NCBI RefSeq assembly: GCF_024171885.1
Contig: NZ_JAMTCP010000025.1
Location: forward strand, 34,420 to 98,419
Length of the DNA: 64,000 nucleotides
From: Streptoalloteichus tenebrarius
GTDB lineage: Bacteria > Actinomycetota > Actinomycetes > Mycobacteriales > Pseudonocardiaceae
Direction of reading: 5' to 3'
Positions 20,953 through 29,784 of this stretch are shown here, one piece after another. The position numbers and the translations under genes are program-made. The notes under the pieces were generated by a model. The model was not told the DNA's origin, made no database searches, and saw nothing but the letters and a program-made list of their open reading frames with translations. Position 1 is the stretch's first letter. Every line of letters starts with the position of its first letter.

Positions 20953-20981
20953 CCGGTGCGGAACCGATTCCGCCCCGCGCA

Positions 20982-20987
20982 TACGAT
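20982..20987 (+). promoter_or_regulatory. Likely -10 element of murA
   Basis: TACGAT 8 bases before the murA GTG, which has no Shine-Dalgarno. The predicted start point is within about two bases of the start codon, suggesting a leaderless murA mRNA. Confidence 0.5.
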
Positions 20988-20995
20988 GGCTCGTC

Positions 20996-22336
20996 GTGAG
21001 CGAGCACTTCCGGGTACAGGGCGGCGCGCGCCTCGTCGGTGAGGTCGAGGTCGTCGGCGCCAAGAACAGTGTGCTGAAACTGATGGCCGCGGCGTTGCTG
21101 GCCGAGGGCACGACCACACTCACCAACTGCCCGGAGATCCTGGACGTCCCGCTGATGGCCGACGTCCTGCGCGGCCTGGGCTGCGCGGTGACGGTCGAGC
21201 ACGACGTGGTCTCCATCACGACGCCGGCCGAGCTGAGCCACCGCGCGGACTTCGCGTCGATGAGCAAGCTGCGGGCCTCGGTGTGCGTGCTGGGCCCGCT
21301 GGTGGGACGCCTGCGGCGCGCGGTGGTCGCGCTGCCGGGCGGCGACGCCATCGGCTCCCGCCCGCTGGACATGCACCAGAACGGCCTGCGGCAGCTCGGG
21401 GCGCGCAGCGAGATCGAGCACGGCTGCGTGGTGGCCGAGGCCGAGGGGCTGCACGGCGCGCAGATCTGGCTGGACTTCCCGAGCGTGGGGGCCACCGAGA
21501 ACATCCTGATGGCCGCGGTGCTGGCCGACGGGACGACGGTGATCGACAACGCGGCGCGCGAGCCGGAGATCGTCGACCTGTGCACGATGCTCCAGCAGAT
21601 GGGCGCGAAGATCGAGGGCGCTGGCACGTCGACGCTCACGGTGCACGGCGTCACCTCGTTGCGGCCCACCCGGCACCGGGTGATCGGCGACCGGATCGTC
21701 GGGGCGACCTGGGCGATGGCCGCCGCCATGACCAGGGGCGACATCACGGTGCGCGGCGTCGACCCGCACCACCTGGACCTCGTGCTGGAGAAGCTGCGGC
21801 TGGCCGGCGCCGACGTCAGCCTGCTCGACGCGCCGTCGCCCGCCGACGCCGTCCCGTCGGCGCCCCCCGGGACCTCGCCGCTGTTCTCCGCGACGTCGGG
21901 GCAGGGCTTCCGGGTGCAGATGAACGGCCGGCCGAGGTCGGTCGACTTCGTGACGCTGCCCTACCCGGGCTTCGCCACCGACCTCCAGCCGTTCGCCGTG
22001 GCGCTGGCCGCGGTCTCCGACGGCGTCTCGATGATCACCGAGAACGTGTTCGAGGCGCGGTTCCGGTTCATCGAGGAGATGGTCCGGCTGGGCGCGGACG
22101 CCCGCACCGACGGACACCACGCGGTGATCAGGGGCGTCGAGCGCCTGTCCAGCGCGCCGGTGTGGGCCTCGGACATCCGCGCGGGCGCCGGCCTGGTGCT
22201 GGCCGGCCTGTGCGCCGAGGGCGTGACCGAGGTCTGGGACGTCTTCCACATCGACCGCGGCTACCCGTGCTTCGTGGAGAACCTGCGCCGGTTGGGCGCG
22301 GACGTCGAGCGGGTGGCGGAGGCGCCGAGCAGGTGA
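20996..22336 (+). CDS. murA: UDP-N-acetylglucosamine 1-carboxyvinyltransferase
   Basis: First committed step of peptidoglycan synthesis: transfer of enolpyruvate from PEP to UDP-GlcNAc. The 446-residue two-domain EPT fold starts with [17 protein letters not shown]. The active-site loop reads [12 protein letters not shown], so residue 117 is Asp where most bacteria have the Cys attacked by fosfomycin. The same substitution at the same number occurs in M. tuberculosis MurA and confers intrinsic fosfomycin resistance. A short insert ([12 protein letters not shown]) lies in the second half. Confidence 0.97.
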   Translation: MSEHFRVQGGARLVGEVEVVGAKNSVLKLMAAALLAEGTTTLTNCPEILDVPLMADVLRGLGCAVTVEHDVVSITTPAELSHRADFASMSKLRASVCVLGPLVGRLRRAVVALPGGDAIGSRPLDMHQNGLRQLGARSEIEHGCVVAEAEGLHGAQIWLDFPSVGATENILMAAVLADGTTVIDNAAREPEIVDLCTMLQQMGAKIEGAGTSTLTVHGVTSLRPTRHRVIGDRIVGATWAMAAAMTRGDITVRGVDPHHLDLVLEKLRLAGADVSLLDAPSPADAVPSAPPGTSPLFSATSGQGFRVQMNGRPRSVDFVTLPYPGFATDLQPFAVALAAVSDGVSMITENVFEARFRFIEEMVRLGADARTDGHHAVIRGVERLSSAPVWASDIRAGAGLVLAGLCAEGVTEVWDVFHIDRGYPCFVENLRRLGADVERVAEAPSR

Positions 22337-22548
22337 GCCCGCTCCGCCGGTCGCAGTGCCGGTGACCTGGGAGGACGCTGTCCGGAACGAGAAGGACGAG
22401 CAGCCGGTCCGCCGCCGTCGGTGGGCCGGCTGACCGCTGTTCACACCCCTGGCCGGCAGCCCGTCGAGTGTGAGCAACGACATCCGCCGCCCAGGTTACT
22501 GGTCAGTACGCTGGCCGCACACATCCGGAGTGTGAGCGGGAGGTTGCC

Positions 22549-24570
22549 ATGCCGTACCCGACCGACCGCGAGCGCGATCGCCCGTGGGTGATGCGGACCT
22601 ACGCCGGCCACTCCTCGGCGGCCGCGTCCAACGCGTTGTACCGCCGGAACCTGGCGAAGGGGCAGACCGGCCTCTCCGTGGCCTTCGACCTGCCCACCCA
22701 GACCGGCTACGACTCCGACCACGAGCTGGCTCGCGGCGAGGTGGGCAAGGTCGGGGTGCCCGTCGGCCACCTCGGCGACATGCGCCAGCTCTTCGAGGGC
22801 ATTCCGCTGCACGAGGCCAACACCTCGATGACGATCAACGCCACGGCCATGTGGCTGCTGGCGCTCTACGTGACCGTTGCCGAGGAGCAGGCCGCCGAGC
22901 GCGGGGCGGACCGGAACGAGGTCCTCGCCGGCCTGGCCGGCACCACCCAGAACGACATCATCAAGGAGTACCTGTCCCGGGGGACCTACGTGTTCCCGCC
23001 GGGGCCGAGCCTGCGGCTGATCACCGACATGGTGGCGTGGACGGTGCGGCACGCCCCGAGGTGGAACCCGATCAACATCTGCTCCTACCACCTCCAGGAG
23101 GCCGGGGCGACCCCGACGCAGGAGGTCGCCTACGCCCTGTGCACCGCGATCGCCGTGCTCGACGCGGTGTTCGGCTCCGGCCAGGTGCCCGAGGAGCGCC
23201 GGGGCGAGGTGGTCGCCCGCATCTCCTTCTTCGTCAACGCCGGCGTGCGGTTCGTCGAGGAGATGTGCAAGATGCGGGCCTTCGCCGCCCTCTGGGACGA
23301 GATCACCCGGGAGCGGTACGGCATCGAGAACCCGAAGCACCGGCGGTTCCGGTACGGGGTGCAGGTCAACTCGCTGGGCCTGACCGAGGCGCAGCCGGAG
23401 AACAACGTCCAGCGCATCGTGCTGGAGATGCTCGCGGTGACGCTGTCCCGCGGCGCCAGGGCGCGGGCCATCCAGCTCCCCGCGTGGAACGAGGCGCTGG
23501 GCCTGCCCCGCCCGTGGGACCAGCAGTGGGCGCTGCGGATGCAGCAGGTGCTGGCCTACGAGACGGACCTGCTGGAGTACGAGGACCTCTTCGACGGCTC
23601 GCCCGTGGTCCAGGCGAAGGTGGACGAGATCCTCGCCGGGGCCAGGGCCGAGATCGACCGGGTGCAGGCGATGGGCGGCGCGGTCGCCGCCGTGGAGAGC
23701 GGCTACATGAAGTCGCGGCTGGTCGCGTCGCTGGCGGAGAAGCGCCGGCGGATCGAGGCGGGCGAGGACGTCATCGTCGGGGTGAACAGGTTCACCAGCA
23801 CCGAGCCGAGCCCGCTCCAGGCCGAGGGGGCCAACGCGATCGAGACCGTGGACCCCGCCGTGGAGGCGCGGGCCGTGGAGGCGATCCGGGAGTGGCGGGA
23901 GCGGCGGGACGGCGCGGCCGTGGACGCGGCGCTGCGCGACCTGCGGGACGCGGCCAAGACCGACGCCAACCTGATGGAGGCGACGCTGGCCTGCGCCAGG
24001 GCCGGGGTGACCACCGGCGAGTGGGCGGGGGCGCTGCGCGAGGTGTTCGGCGAGTACCGGGCGCCCACCGGGGTGTCGGCGGCGGCCGCCGCCGGCGAGG
24101 CCGGCGCGGAGCTGGGCCGGGTGCGGGAGAAGGTGCGCGCGACAGGGGAGGAGCTGGGCGAGCGGCTGCGGATGCTGGTCGGCAAGCCCGGCCTCGACGG
24201 CCACTCCAACGGCGCCGAGCAGGTGGCGGTGCGGGCGCGCGACGTCGGTTTCGAGGTGGTGTACCAGGGGATCCGGCTGACCCCGGCGCAGATCGTGGCC
24301 GCCGCCGTGCAGGAGGGCGTGCACGTGGTCGGGCTGTCGGTGCTGTCCGGCTCGCACCTGGAGGTGGTGCCGGCGGTGGTCGACGGGCTGCGCGCGGCGG
24401 GCGCCGGCGACGTGCCGGTGATCGTCGGCGGGATCATCCCGCCCGAGGACGCGGCGCGGCTGCGCGAGCGCGGGGTGGCCCGCGTCTTCACGCCCAAGGA
24501 CTACGCGTTGACCGACATCATGTCCGAGATCGTCGACGTGATCCGCGAGGCCAACGGCCTGGGCCGGTGA
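22549..24570 (+). CDS. meaA: B12-dependent acyl-CoA mutase, MeaA/ethylmalonyl-CoA mutase-like
   Basis: Coenzyme-B12 carbon-skeleton mutase. The 673-residue protein fuses the catalytic TIM barrel (KGQTGLSVAFDLPTQTGYD, the acyl-CoA mutase N-terminus) to a C-terminal B12 domain with the cobalt-ligand motif DGHSNG (Asp550, His552, Gly555). Length and the N-terminus MPYPTDRERDRPWVMRTYAG favour the Streptomyces MeaA type (ethylmalonyl-CoA pathway) over two-subunit methylmalonyl-CoA mutase. No crotonyl-CoA carboxylase/reductase gene is adjacent. The ATG follows GCGGGAGGTTGCC. A strong convergent terminator follows. Confidence 0.88.
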   Translation: MPYPTDRERDRPWVMRTYAGHSSAAASNALYRRNLAKGQTGLSVAFDLPTQTGYDSDHELARGEVGKVGVPVGHLGDMRQLFEGIPLHEANTSMTINATAMWLLALYVTVAEEQAAERGADRNEVLAGLAGTTQNDIIKEYLSRGTYVFPPGPSLRLITDMVAWTVRHAPRWNPINICSYHLQEAGATPTQEVAYALCTAIAVLDAVFGSGQVPEERRGEVVARISFFVNAGVRFVEEMCKMRAFAALWDEITRERYGIENPKHRRFRYGVQVNSLGLTEAQPENNVQRIVLEMLAVTLSRGARARAIQLPAWNEALGLPRPWDQQWALRMQQVLAYETDLLEYEDLFDGSPVVQAKVDEILAGARAEIDRVQAMGGAVAAVESGYMKSRLVASLAEKRRRIEAGEDVIVGVNRFTSTEPSPLQAEGANAIETVDPAVEARAVEAIREWRERRDGAAVDAALRDLRDAAKTDANLMEATLACARAGVTTGEWAGALREVFGEYRAPTGVSAAAAAGEAGAELGRVREKVRATGEELGERLRMLVGKPGLDGHSNGAEQVAVRARDVGFEVVYQGIRLTPAQIVAAAVQEGVHVVGLSVLSGSHLEVVPAVVDGLRAAGAGDVPVIVGGIIPPEDAARLRERGVARVFTPKDYALTDIMSEIVDVIREANGLGR

Positions 24571-24576
24571 CCTGGG

Positions 24577-24611
24577 GCGGGTCCCCCGCGCGGACGAGGC
24601 GGGGGACCCGC
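24577..24611. terminator. Terminator between convergent meaA and DUF664 genes
   Basis: A perfect 13-bp stem (24577-24589 with 24599-24611) and a 9-base loop in the 52-base gap between converging stops. Confidence 0.85.
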
Positions 24612-24622
24612 GCCGACCGGTG

Positions 24623-25141
24623 TCAGACGCCGGTGCGGCCGTCGATCCGTTCCCGGACGAGGTCGGCGTGGCCGTTGTGCCGCGCGTACTCCTCGATCAT
24701 GTGGACGTAGATCCACCGCAGGCTGACCTCGCCGTACTCGAACCGGCCGGTGTCGTCCAGCGCGCGGGCGGCGGCGTTGGCCCTGGCGCGGGCGACCTCC
24801 GCCTCCCAGGTGGCGAACACCTCGGCCACCGGGACCTCCTCGCCGGTGGTGAACCCGCCGCTGTCGGCGCCCTCGCCGCCGTCCTCCCCGTCGCCGTAGA
24901 TCACGCCGACCTCCTCGCCGGCCAGGATCCGGCGGAACCAGTTCCGCTCGACCTCGGCCATGTGCCGCACCAGGCCGAGCAGGGAGATCGGGGAAGGCGG
25001 GGTGGACGCGGCCCTGAGCTGCTCCTCGTCCAGCCCGGCGCACTTGGCGGCGAGCGTGGCGCGGTGGAAGTCCAGCCAGCCCTCCAGTGTGGAGCGCTCG
25101 TCGGCGGCGAAGGGAGGGATCGGGCGGTCGGGAGAGGACAT
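24623..25141 (-). CDS. DinB/DUF664-family protein
   Basis: A 172-residue four-helix-bundle protein of the DinB superfamily. The metal-ligand histidines are in [13 protein letters not shown] and in the C-terminal [18 protein letters not shown] motif. Related actinobacterial proteins are putative mycothiol-dependent transferases. The ATG at 25141 ([10 protein letters not shown]) is preferred to an upstream start. The exact substrate cannot be inferred. Confidence 0.85.
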   Translation of the reverse strand: MSSPDRPIPPFAADERSTLEGWLDFHRATLAAKCAGLDEEQLRAASTPPSPISLLGLVRHMAEVERNWFRRILAGEEVGVIYGDGEDGGEGADSGGFTTGEEVPVAEVFATWEAEVARARANAAARALDDTGRFEYGEVSLRWIYVHMIEEYARHNGHADLVRERIDGRTGV

Positions 25142-25251
25142 GGCCACGAGTATTCGCCACACCCCTGACAGGAACAGGAACAGGAGCGGGAGCGCGGCGC
25201 GCCGGGGTCGGGCCGTGTCAGGAAGGGTGCGGTGTCAGCGTCGGACCCCCG

Positions 25252-25818
25252 TCAGGAACCGTCCGGCGCCAGGGCGGCCAGGACGGCGGCGGTCGTGGTG
25301 ACCTCGGCGAAGTGGCCGTGCAGGTTGGCGGCGGTCGCCCTGGCGAACTCCTCGGCGGTGACCAGCGCGCCGTCCGGCCCCCGCTCGTCGAAGGTGTGCG
25401 TCGCGTCCAGCGCGACCCGCACGCGGTAGCCGAGGTCCCCGCCGACCCTGCTGGTCGTCTCCACGCAGCGGTTGGTCTGGATGCCGCACACCACGATGTC
25501 GCGGATGCCGTTGTCGGTCAGCCACGCGTGCAGGTCGACGTGTCCGTGGAAGGCGGAGTGCGCGCTCTTGGGCACCAGCAGGTCCGGGCGCACGCCGTCG
25601 AGTTCCGGCTTGAACGCGTTGCCCGGCTGGCCGGGCGCGAGCGGCGAACCGGGGGTGGTCGAGTCGTGGCGCACGAGCACGACCGGCTGGCCGGCGTCCC
25701 GCCAGCCGTCGAGCAGGGCGCGCACGTTGGCCTCGCAGGCCGGGTTGTCGCGCCTGCCCCAGGCGGGGGAGTCGAAACCGCGCTGGACGTCGATCACGAT
25801 CAGGGCCGTCTTGGTCAT
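25252..25818 (-). CDS. Isochorismatase-family cysteine hydrolase
   Basis: A 188-residue alpha/beta hydrolase of the isochorismatase/nicotinamidase superfamily. The catalytic triad is Asp10 (IDVQRGF), Lys84 (VPKSAHSAF) and Cys118 (GIQTNRCVETT). ERGPDGALVTAEEFARAT is the usual C-terminal helix. The substrate is unresolved, with nicotinamidase-, ureidoacrylate- or biuret-type possible. It is divergent from the GlxA-type regulator with a 72-base gap holding a nested inverted repeat, so it is a likely target of that regulator. Confidence 0.9.
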   Translation of the reverse strand: MTKTALIVIDVQRGFDSPAWGRRDNPACEANVRALLDGWRDAGQPVVLVRHDSTTPGSPLAPGQPGNAFKPELDGVRPDLLVPKSAHSAFHGHVDLHAWLTDNGIRDIVVCGIQTNRCVETTSRVGGDLGYRVRVALDATHTFDERGPDGALVTAEEFARATAANLHGHFAEVTTTAAVLAALAPDGS

Positions 25819-25857
25819 GGCCACGAGCCTGCCGGGGCGGGCGGGTCCGCCGACAGT

Positions 25858-25890
25858 GGCGGGAACCGCCTGCTGCGGTACTTTCCCGCC
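25858..25890. promoter_or_regulatory. Nested inverted repeat in the isochorismatase/regulator gap
   Basis: GGCGGGAA (25858-25865) and TTCCCGCC (25883-25890) form perfect arms around an inner CCGC/GCGG dyad. The right arm abuts the regulator's ATG. It is a candidate operator for autoregulation and control of the divergent hydrolase. Confidence 0.5.
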
Positions 25891-26841
25891 ATGCGGGTCG
25901 TGGGGCTGGTGGCGCTGCCGGGCAGCCGGACGTTCGACGTGGCCGTGGCCAGCGAGGTGTGGGGCGTGGACCGGACGTCCTCCGGGATCGGGCCGTTCGA
26001 GCTGCGGATCTGCGCTCCGGGGCGGCGCGCGGTCGACCTGCGCCCCGCCGGCGCGCTGCGCGCCACGCACGGCGTCGGCGGGCTGGACGACTGCGACCTG
26101 GTCGTGGTGCCGGGGCGGCACGACCCGTTCGCCGCGACGCCCCGGTCGGTCGTGGCGGCGCTGCGCGCGGCGCACGCGCGGGGCGCGGTCGTGGCCTCCC
26201 TGTGCTCCGGTGCGTTCACGCTGGCCGCCGCCGGCCTGGTCGACGGCCGGCCGGCGACCACGCACTGGCTGCTGCTGGACGAGCTGGAGCGCGCGGCTCC
26301 CCGCGCGGACGTGCGCAGGGACGTGTTGTTCACCGAGGCGGACGGGGTGTTCACGTCGGCGGGGGTGGCCGGCGGCGTGGACCTGTGTCTGCACCTCGTC
26401 CGCCTGGCGCACGGCGCGGAGGTGGCGGCGGCGCTGGCCCGGCGGATGGTCACGCCGCCGGCGCGGGAGGGCGGCCAGCACCAGTACGTCGAGGCCCCGG
26501 TGCCCAGCCGGCCCGGCCGCGCCGACATGGCGTCCATTGTGGACTGGGCAGCGGGGCGGATCGGGGAGCCGATCGGCGTCGCCGACCTGGCCGCGCGCAG
26601 CGGGATGAGCGAGCGCACCTTCCTCCGCGCGTTCCGCGCGGCGACCGGCAGCACGCCGGGTCGATGGCTCCTGCTGCAACGGGTTCGTCACGCCCAGCGG
26701 TTGCTGGAGAGCACCGACCTGCCGGTCGAGCGCGTCGCGGAACGGGCCGGTTTGGGCACCGCGGCCAACCTCCGCCGCCGGATGCGGGCGGAACTCGGCG
26801 TCGGTCCCTCGGCCTACCGCCGCACCTTTCGCGCGGCCTGA
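25891..26841 (+). CDS. GlxA-type AraC-family transcriptional regulator
   Basis: A 316-residue protein with an N-terminal DJ-1/PfpI-like domain (residues 1-180) including the nucleophile-elbow-like SLCSGAF, and a C-terminal AraC double helix-turn-helix (IGVADLAARSGMSERTFLRAF to SAYRRTFR). The family often regulates the adjacent gene in response to a small amide or amine metabolite. Here the divergent isochorismatase-like hydrolase is the obvious candidate. Confidence 0.92.
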   Translation: MRVVGLVALPGSRTFDVAVASEVWGVDRTSSGIGPFELRICAPGRRAVDLRPAGALRATHGVGGLDDCDLVVVPGRHDPFAATPRSVVAALRAAHARGAVVASLCSGAFTLAAAGLVDGRPATTHWLLLDELERAAPRADVRRDVLFTEADGVFTSAGVAGGVDLCLHLVRLAHGAEVAAALARRMVTPPAREGGQHQYVEAPVPSRPGRADMASIVDWAAGRIGEPIGVADLAARSGMSERTFLRAFRAATGSTPGRWLLLQRVRHAQRLLESTDLPVERVAERAGLGTAANLRRRMRAELGVGPSAYRRTFRAA

Positions 26842-27049
26842 GCGCGCGCCCCGCGGAGTGGGGGTCAGATGCCGCTCACGCCGAGGAGATCGGCCATCTC
26901 GTTGGCGAAACACCGGGGACCCTGGCGGACCCGGCGGCTCGTGCGGTAAGTCGGGGCACGTGGAGGCGAGTGCTTCGTCGCCCTGCCGTTGAGGTGAGGG
27001 CGCGGGCATTCGCCGATGGCGTGGCATCGGCTGAGCGGACGGTGGGGGC

Positions 27050-27883
27050 ATGACGGGCATGAGCGGGAACGGCGCGGGCGTGAACGGCTGGGACGCGCGG
27101 GAGGCGCGCGACGTGGCCGTGTCCAGCGGCGCGCGGGTGCGGGGTCTGGAGGGCATCGACCTGTTCGACGTCGACGTGCTGGTGGGCCGGCACCCGGACC
27201 GCCCTGGGCAGGACGGCGATCCCGCCGCCGTGTGGTCGATGTTGAACGGCAACGGGATCCACGCGGGCGCGGTCTGCTCGGTGCGGGGCGCGGTCTTCGA
27301 CCTCACGACGGGCAACACGGAGACGCACGCGGTCGCCATGGCCTATCCGCGACTGGTTCCTGTGTCCACTGTGGACTTAAGGGACGCGCTCCGCGCCGAG
27401 CGGGAGATCGAGCGCATGGCGGAGGACGGCGCGCGGGTGCTGCGCCTGTTCCCCGACGAGCAGCGGGTGGAGGCGGACTTCCCCGGGTTCCGGCACGTCG
27501 CGCGCCGCGCCGCCGAGCGGGGTCTGGTGGTCCTGACCGGCGGGGACGTGCGCCGGGTGTGGCGGCCGTTCGCCGACCTCGGCGCCACCGTGGTCTTCCT
27601 CGACACGCACTGCTACCACCTCGCCGACTTCCTGCTGCTCGCCAGGGACGAGCCGGGTTTCCACACCTCGACGCGCCTGCTGAACTCGGTCGACAGCCTG
27701 GAGCTGGTGGCGGCCGAGGTGGGGGCGCGTCGGTTGCTGTTCGGGTCGCGGGCTCCGTTGTCGGAGCCGACGGTGCCGCTGTTGCGCCTGAGCAGGTCGG
27801 GGCTGGAGCCGGAGCAACGCGCCCTGGTCGGCGGGGGCAACGCGCGGCGGCTGCTCGGGCTCGACGGGCCTGACCCGCGGTGA
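27050..27883 (+). CDS. Amidohydrolase-like TIM-barrel protein, probably without the usual metal site
   Basis: A 277-residue protein with the layout of the Amidohydrolase_2 family. It has an N-terminal strand (FDVDVLVGRHPDR), ETHAVAMAYPRLVPVSTVDLRD in the middle, and a closing GGGNARRLLGL. The HxH metal motif expected after the first strand is absent (DVDVLVG instead), so metal-dependent hydrolysis is doubtful. It follows the GlxA-type gene by 208 bases in which I see no other gene. ATG 27050 or ATG 27059. Confidence 0.7.
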   Translation: MTGMSGNGAGVNGWDAREARDVAVSSGARVRGLEGIDLFDVDVLVGRHPDRPGQDGDPAAVWSMLNGNGIHAGAVCSVRGAVFDLTTGNTETHAVAMAYPRLVPVSTVDLRDALRAEREIERMAEDGARVLRLFPDEQRVEADFPGFRHVARRAAERGLVVLTGGDVRRVWRPFADLGATVVFLDTHCYHLADFLLLARDEPGFHTSTRLLNSVDSLELVAAEVGARRLLFGSRAPLSEPTVPLLRLSRSGLEPEQRALVGGGNARRLLGLDGPDPR

Positions 27884-28107
27884 GGGGCGGCGGGCGCGGC
27901 CCGAACCCGGTCTCACCGGGGTGCCCTCCCGCGCGGTTCAGATCGCGAGTTCCACAGTGGACGGATGTTGCGAGATTTTCTCGGCCCCGCATGCAAATGC
28001 GCATCCTGTGAAAGTTTCAGGGGTCAGCCGATCGTGGGAGCGATCGACTGGTCCGAAATCCGTAGGCTTCCGGCCACGATCCCTGTCGTTCGCGTCGAGG
28101 AGTTGCC

Positions 28108-28974
28108 GTGGCGGAGGCGTTCAAGCCCAGTGTTCGGTTGCGTCGGGTCGGTCGGGTCCTGCGTCAGTGGCGGGAGCGGGCCGGCATGAAGGGCAAGGGG
28201 CTGGAGGTGGCGCGCAGCCTCGGCTGGTCACAGGCCAAGCTGAGCCGGCTGGAGAACGCGACCCAGCCGATCAACCCGGTCGACGTGCTGGCCCTCGGCC
28301 TCGTCTACCAGATCCCCGAGGACGAGCGGGACGCCCTGTTCCTCACCACCCAGAACGCCCAGCAGCGCGGCTGGTGGGAGGAGTACGGCTGCAACGCGTT
28401 GTTCGACGCGGCGCAGGACTTCGTCGAGCTGGAGTCCGAGGCGTCCCTGCTCCGCTCGTACAAGGTCGACCTGGTCCCCGGACTGCTCCAGACCGAGGAG
28501 TACGCGACCTCCCTCGCCAGGGCCGACGTCCCCGCCGTCTCCGAGGAGACGGCCCGGCAGCGGGCCGCCGTGCGCGTGACACGCCAGAAACGCCTCTACG
28601 ACGGCAAGCCCCTGCGGGTGGAGGCCGTCGTGAGCGAGTCCGCGCTGCGCCAGGTGGTCGGGGGACCGAGGGTGATGCGCGAGCAGCTCGAACGCCTCAT
28701 CACGCTGGCGGAGCTGCCGCACGTCGTCATCCAGATCATGCCGTTCGACGTGGGCGCCTACCCGGCGATGGGGTCCACGTTCGACATGCTCTCCTTCGAC
28801 CAGGACCACCACGACGACGTCGTGTACCTGGAGAGCCTGACCCAGGGGCAGTACGTGGAGGACCCGGAGGTCGTCTCGGTCTTCACCCTCAACTTCGAGA
28901 GCATGCGCGAGGTCGCGCTCGACGAGGACGCCTCGCGCAAGCTGATCGCCGACGTCGCGGAGAGCCTCGCCTGA
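28108..28974 (+). CDS. XRE-type helix-turn-helix regulator with DUF5753 domain
   Basis: A 288-residue protein with an N-terminal HTH (about residues 12-62, LEVARSLGWSQAKLSRLENA) and a DUF5753 domain (YKVDLVPGLLQTEEYA, EAVVSESALRQVVGGP, VVIQIMPFDVGAYPAM). This is a very large actinomycete-specific family, often encoded beside a small DUF397 protein. No DUF397 gene follows here. The GTG start has GAGGAG well placed. The 224-base upstream gap is relatively AT-rich, with ATGCAAATGCGCAT-like dyads and a TAGGCT box near 28062. Confidence 0.93.
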   Translation: MAEAFKPSVRLRRVGRVLRQWRERAGMKGKGLEVARSLGWSQAKLSRLENATQPINPVDVLALGLVYQIPEDERDALFLTTQNAQQRGWWEEYGCNALFDAAQDFVELESEASLLRSYKVDLVPGLLQTEEYATSLARADVPAVSEETARQRAAVRVTRQKRLYDGKPLRVEAVVSESALRQVVGGPRVMREQLERLITLAELPHVVIQIMPFDVGAYPAMGSTFDMLSFDQDHHDDVVYLESLTQGQYVEDPEVVSVFTLNFESMREVALDEDASRKLIADVAESLA

Positions 28975-29009
28975 CGCCGGGGAGGGCCATGACCGTCACC
29001 GCCACGCGA

Positions 29010-29034
29010 CCCTGGCGGGCGGCGACCGCCAGGG
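29010..29034. terminator. Terminator between convergent regulator and LysE genes
   Basis: A perfect 9-bp stem (29010-29018 with 29026-29034) with a 7-base loop in the 118-base gap. Confidence 0.65.
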
Positions 29035-29092
29035 CCGCGTCGCGGCGAGGCGGGAGCGGGCCGGCGCCGTGCGTCTTCGCGTCACGCCGTGG

Positions 29093-29731
29093 TCAGGACT
29101 GGTCGAGCGCCACCTTGATCCCGAGCGCGACCAGGACGGCGCCGGTCAGCCGCTCCAACGCCAGGCGCACCCGGTCCCTGGTGAGCGCGCGGCCGAGCGC
29201 GCCGACCGCCAGCGAGAACACCCGCCACCACAGCACGGCGCTGAGCAGGAACACCGCCGCGAGCACGGCCGAGGTCGCGGTGCGGGGCTCGTCGGCGGCC
29301 ACGAACTGCGGCAGCAGCGTGAGGAACAGCAGCGCGATCTTGGGGTTGAGCAGGTTGTTGAGCACGCCCTGCCGGAACGCCGCGCCGCGCGTCACGACCT
29401 CGCCGGTCGCCGCGTCGACCTCGGCGACCGGCGCGGGGGCCGCACCGCGCCGGGAGTGCCAGAGCGCGCTCACCCCCAGGTAGACGAGGTACGCCGCGCC
29501 CGCCAGCTTCACCACCGTGTAGGCGGTCGCGGACGCGGCCAGCAACGCCGAGAGGCCGAGCACCGCGGCGGCCGCGTGCACGGCGATGCCCGTGCAGCAG
29601 CCCAGCCCGGTCCACCACGCGAGGCTCGCCCCGCCCCGCATCCCGTTGCGCAGCACGATCGCCCAGTCGGGTCCGGGCGTGATGGTGAGGATCGTGACGA
29701 CCAGCAGGAACGGCAGGAGCTGAGCGGGCAT
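29093..29731 (-). CDS. LysE-family amino acid/metabolite exporter
   Basis: A 212-residue membrane protein with about six spans. The family signature is near the N-terminus (TITPGPDWAIVLRNGMRGG) and NLLNPKIALLFLTLLPQF follows the central loop. Members export amino acids, homoserine lactones or related solutes; the substrate here is unknown. It is divergent from the crotonase gene with a 53-base gap. Confidence 0.92.
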   Translation of the reverse strand: MPAQLLPFLLVVTILTITPGPDWAIVLRNGMRGGASLAWWTGLGCCTGIAVHAAAAVLGLSALLAASATAYTVVKLAGAAYLVYLGVSALWHSRRGAAPAPVAEVDAATGEVVTRGAAFRQGVLNNLLNPKIALLFLTLLPQFVAADEPRTATSAVLAAVFLLSAVLWWRVFSLAVGALGRALTRDRVRLALERLTGAVLVALGIKVALDQS

Positions 29732-29784
29732 TGCGCCATGCTAGGAGCTTCCGGGCGCCACACAAGAGGCGTAACGTCGCGTCA

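Noticed and set aside
26842..27049. A minus-strand frame ending FANEMADLLGVSGI as a gene remnant
   Set aside because: Too short, no start or ribosome site, and no recognisable family; treated as non-coding.
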